Assembly (NCBI RefSeq): GCF_000717655.1 | Contig: NZ_JNZY01000043.1 | Span: 71,300 to 135,299 of the forward strand | Length of the DNA: 64,000 nt | Reading direction: 5' to 3' | Source of the DNA: Streptomyces katrae | GTDB taxonomy: Bacteria > Actinomycetota > Actinomycetes > Streptomycetales > Streptomycetaceae | Part shown: in pieces, positions 63,913-64,000 of the stretch | Layout of the letters: every line of letters starts with the position of its first letter | Numbering within the stretch: the stretch's first letter is position 1 | Program-made: the position numbers and the translations under genes | The notes under the pieces: generated by a model | Told to the model about the DNA's origin: nothing | The model's input: the letters and a program-made list of their open reading frames with translations, nothing else | Database searches by the model: none

Positions 63913-64000
63913 AGGATCTTGTTGAGATGTGCTGGTCGGGCGTAACCGGTGCGATGATTCGGCCGTTCGTGGTGGTGTGAGTACTCGGCCGTGGATCGTG
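63913..64000 (+). mobile_element. left end of an IS5-like insertion sequence, incomplete at the window edge
   Basis: The sequence after the truncated regulator ends in GTG AGT ACT CGG at 63977, reading VSTRPWIV to the window end. This is the typical N-terminus of Streptomyces IS5-group transposases (VSTRPWIVDDELW...). The exact left inverted repeat and target duplication cannot be set because the other end is outside the window. Confidence 0.6.

Overview
The window is high-GC actinobacterial chromosome, almost certainly Streptomyces. The signs are very high third-position GC, frequent GTG/TTG starts, ATGA/GTGA stop-start overlaps, rare TTA codons, a DUF397/XRE regulator remnant and a mycothiol-type isomerase. 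No RNA genes or CRISPR arrays were seen.

Bases 1-9.2 kb look like ordinary flanking chromosome: a nitrilase-superfamily hydrolase, a maleylpyruvate-isomerase-like protein, a GntR/MFS pair, a DUF418 membrane protein, a papain-family protease with its own chagasin-like inhibitor gene, and a secreted Ala/Lys/Pro repeat protein.

From about 9.3 kb to 62 kb the window is a large composite biosynthetic gene cluster made of two regulatory blocks. Block A (about 12.1-29.3 kb) holds a TetR regulator, a pirin, an SRPBCC protein and an operon with a candidate ATP-dependent diazotase (CreM-like), a group A flavin monooxygenase, an aspartate N-oxygenase (CreE-like) and a nitrosuccinate lyase (CreD-like). 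The last two form the aspartate-nitrosuccinate route to nitrous acid. The same near-palindrome, TGAACTGTAYRGTTCA, stands before pirin, between tetR and the SRPBCC gene, and before a second operon encoding a NarK transporter, an assimilatory-type nitrate reductase and two flavoprotein electron-transfer subunits, with no sirohaem nitrite reductase. Block A therefore appears to have two possible sources of nitrite.

Block B (about 30.8-62 kb) makes and remodels aminobenzoates. It has a class II DAHP synthase, an EPSP synthase, PhzE, PhzD and an EntA-like dehydrogenase (predicted route to 3-hydroxyanthranilate), and a fused aminodeoxychorismate synthase. It also has a LuxE/LuxC-like carboxylate-reducing pair, three arylamine N-acetyltransferases, a BBE-type oxidase, a type-B carboxylesterase, an aldo/keto reductase, a second flavin monooxygenase paralogous to that of block A, an efflux pump and a bldA-type (TTA-containing) PucR-like regulator. 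A motif, ACCTGACRNA, recurs in nine intergenic positions, almost all before block B operons, plus one before the efflux gene at 10.8 kb.

The reading I favour is a pathway in which a 3-hydroxyanthranilate and/or 4-aminobenzoate unit is activated, reduced or acylated and meets nitrite-driven diazotisation. The final product cannot be read from the sequence. Several accessory enzymes are unusual: an SDR without its catalytic lysine, a transketolase reduced to its C-terminal domain, and a transaldolase-like protein without its Schiff-base lysine.

The right end (62-64 kb) carries a degenerate IS701-type transposase, a DUF397 gene and an XRE/DUF5753 regulator cut by an IS element that runs off the window.
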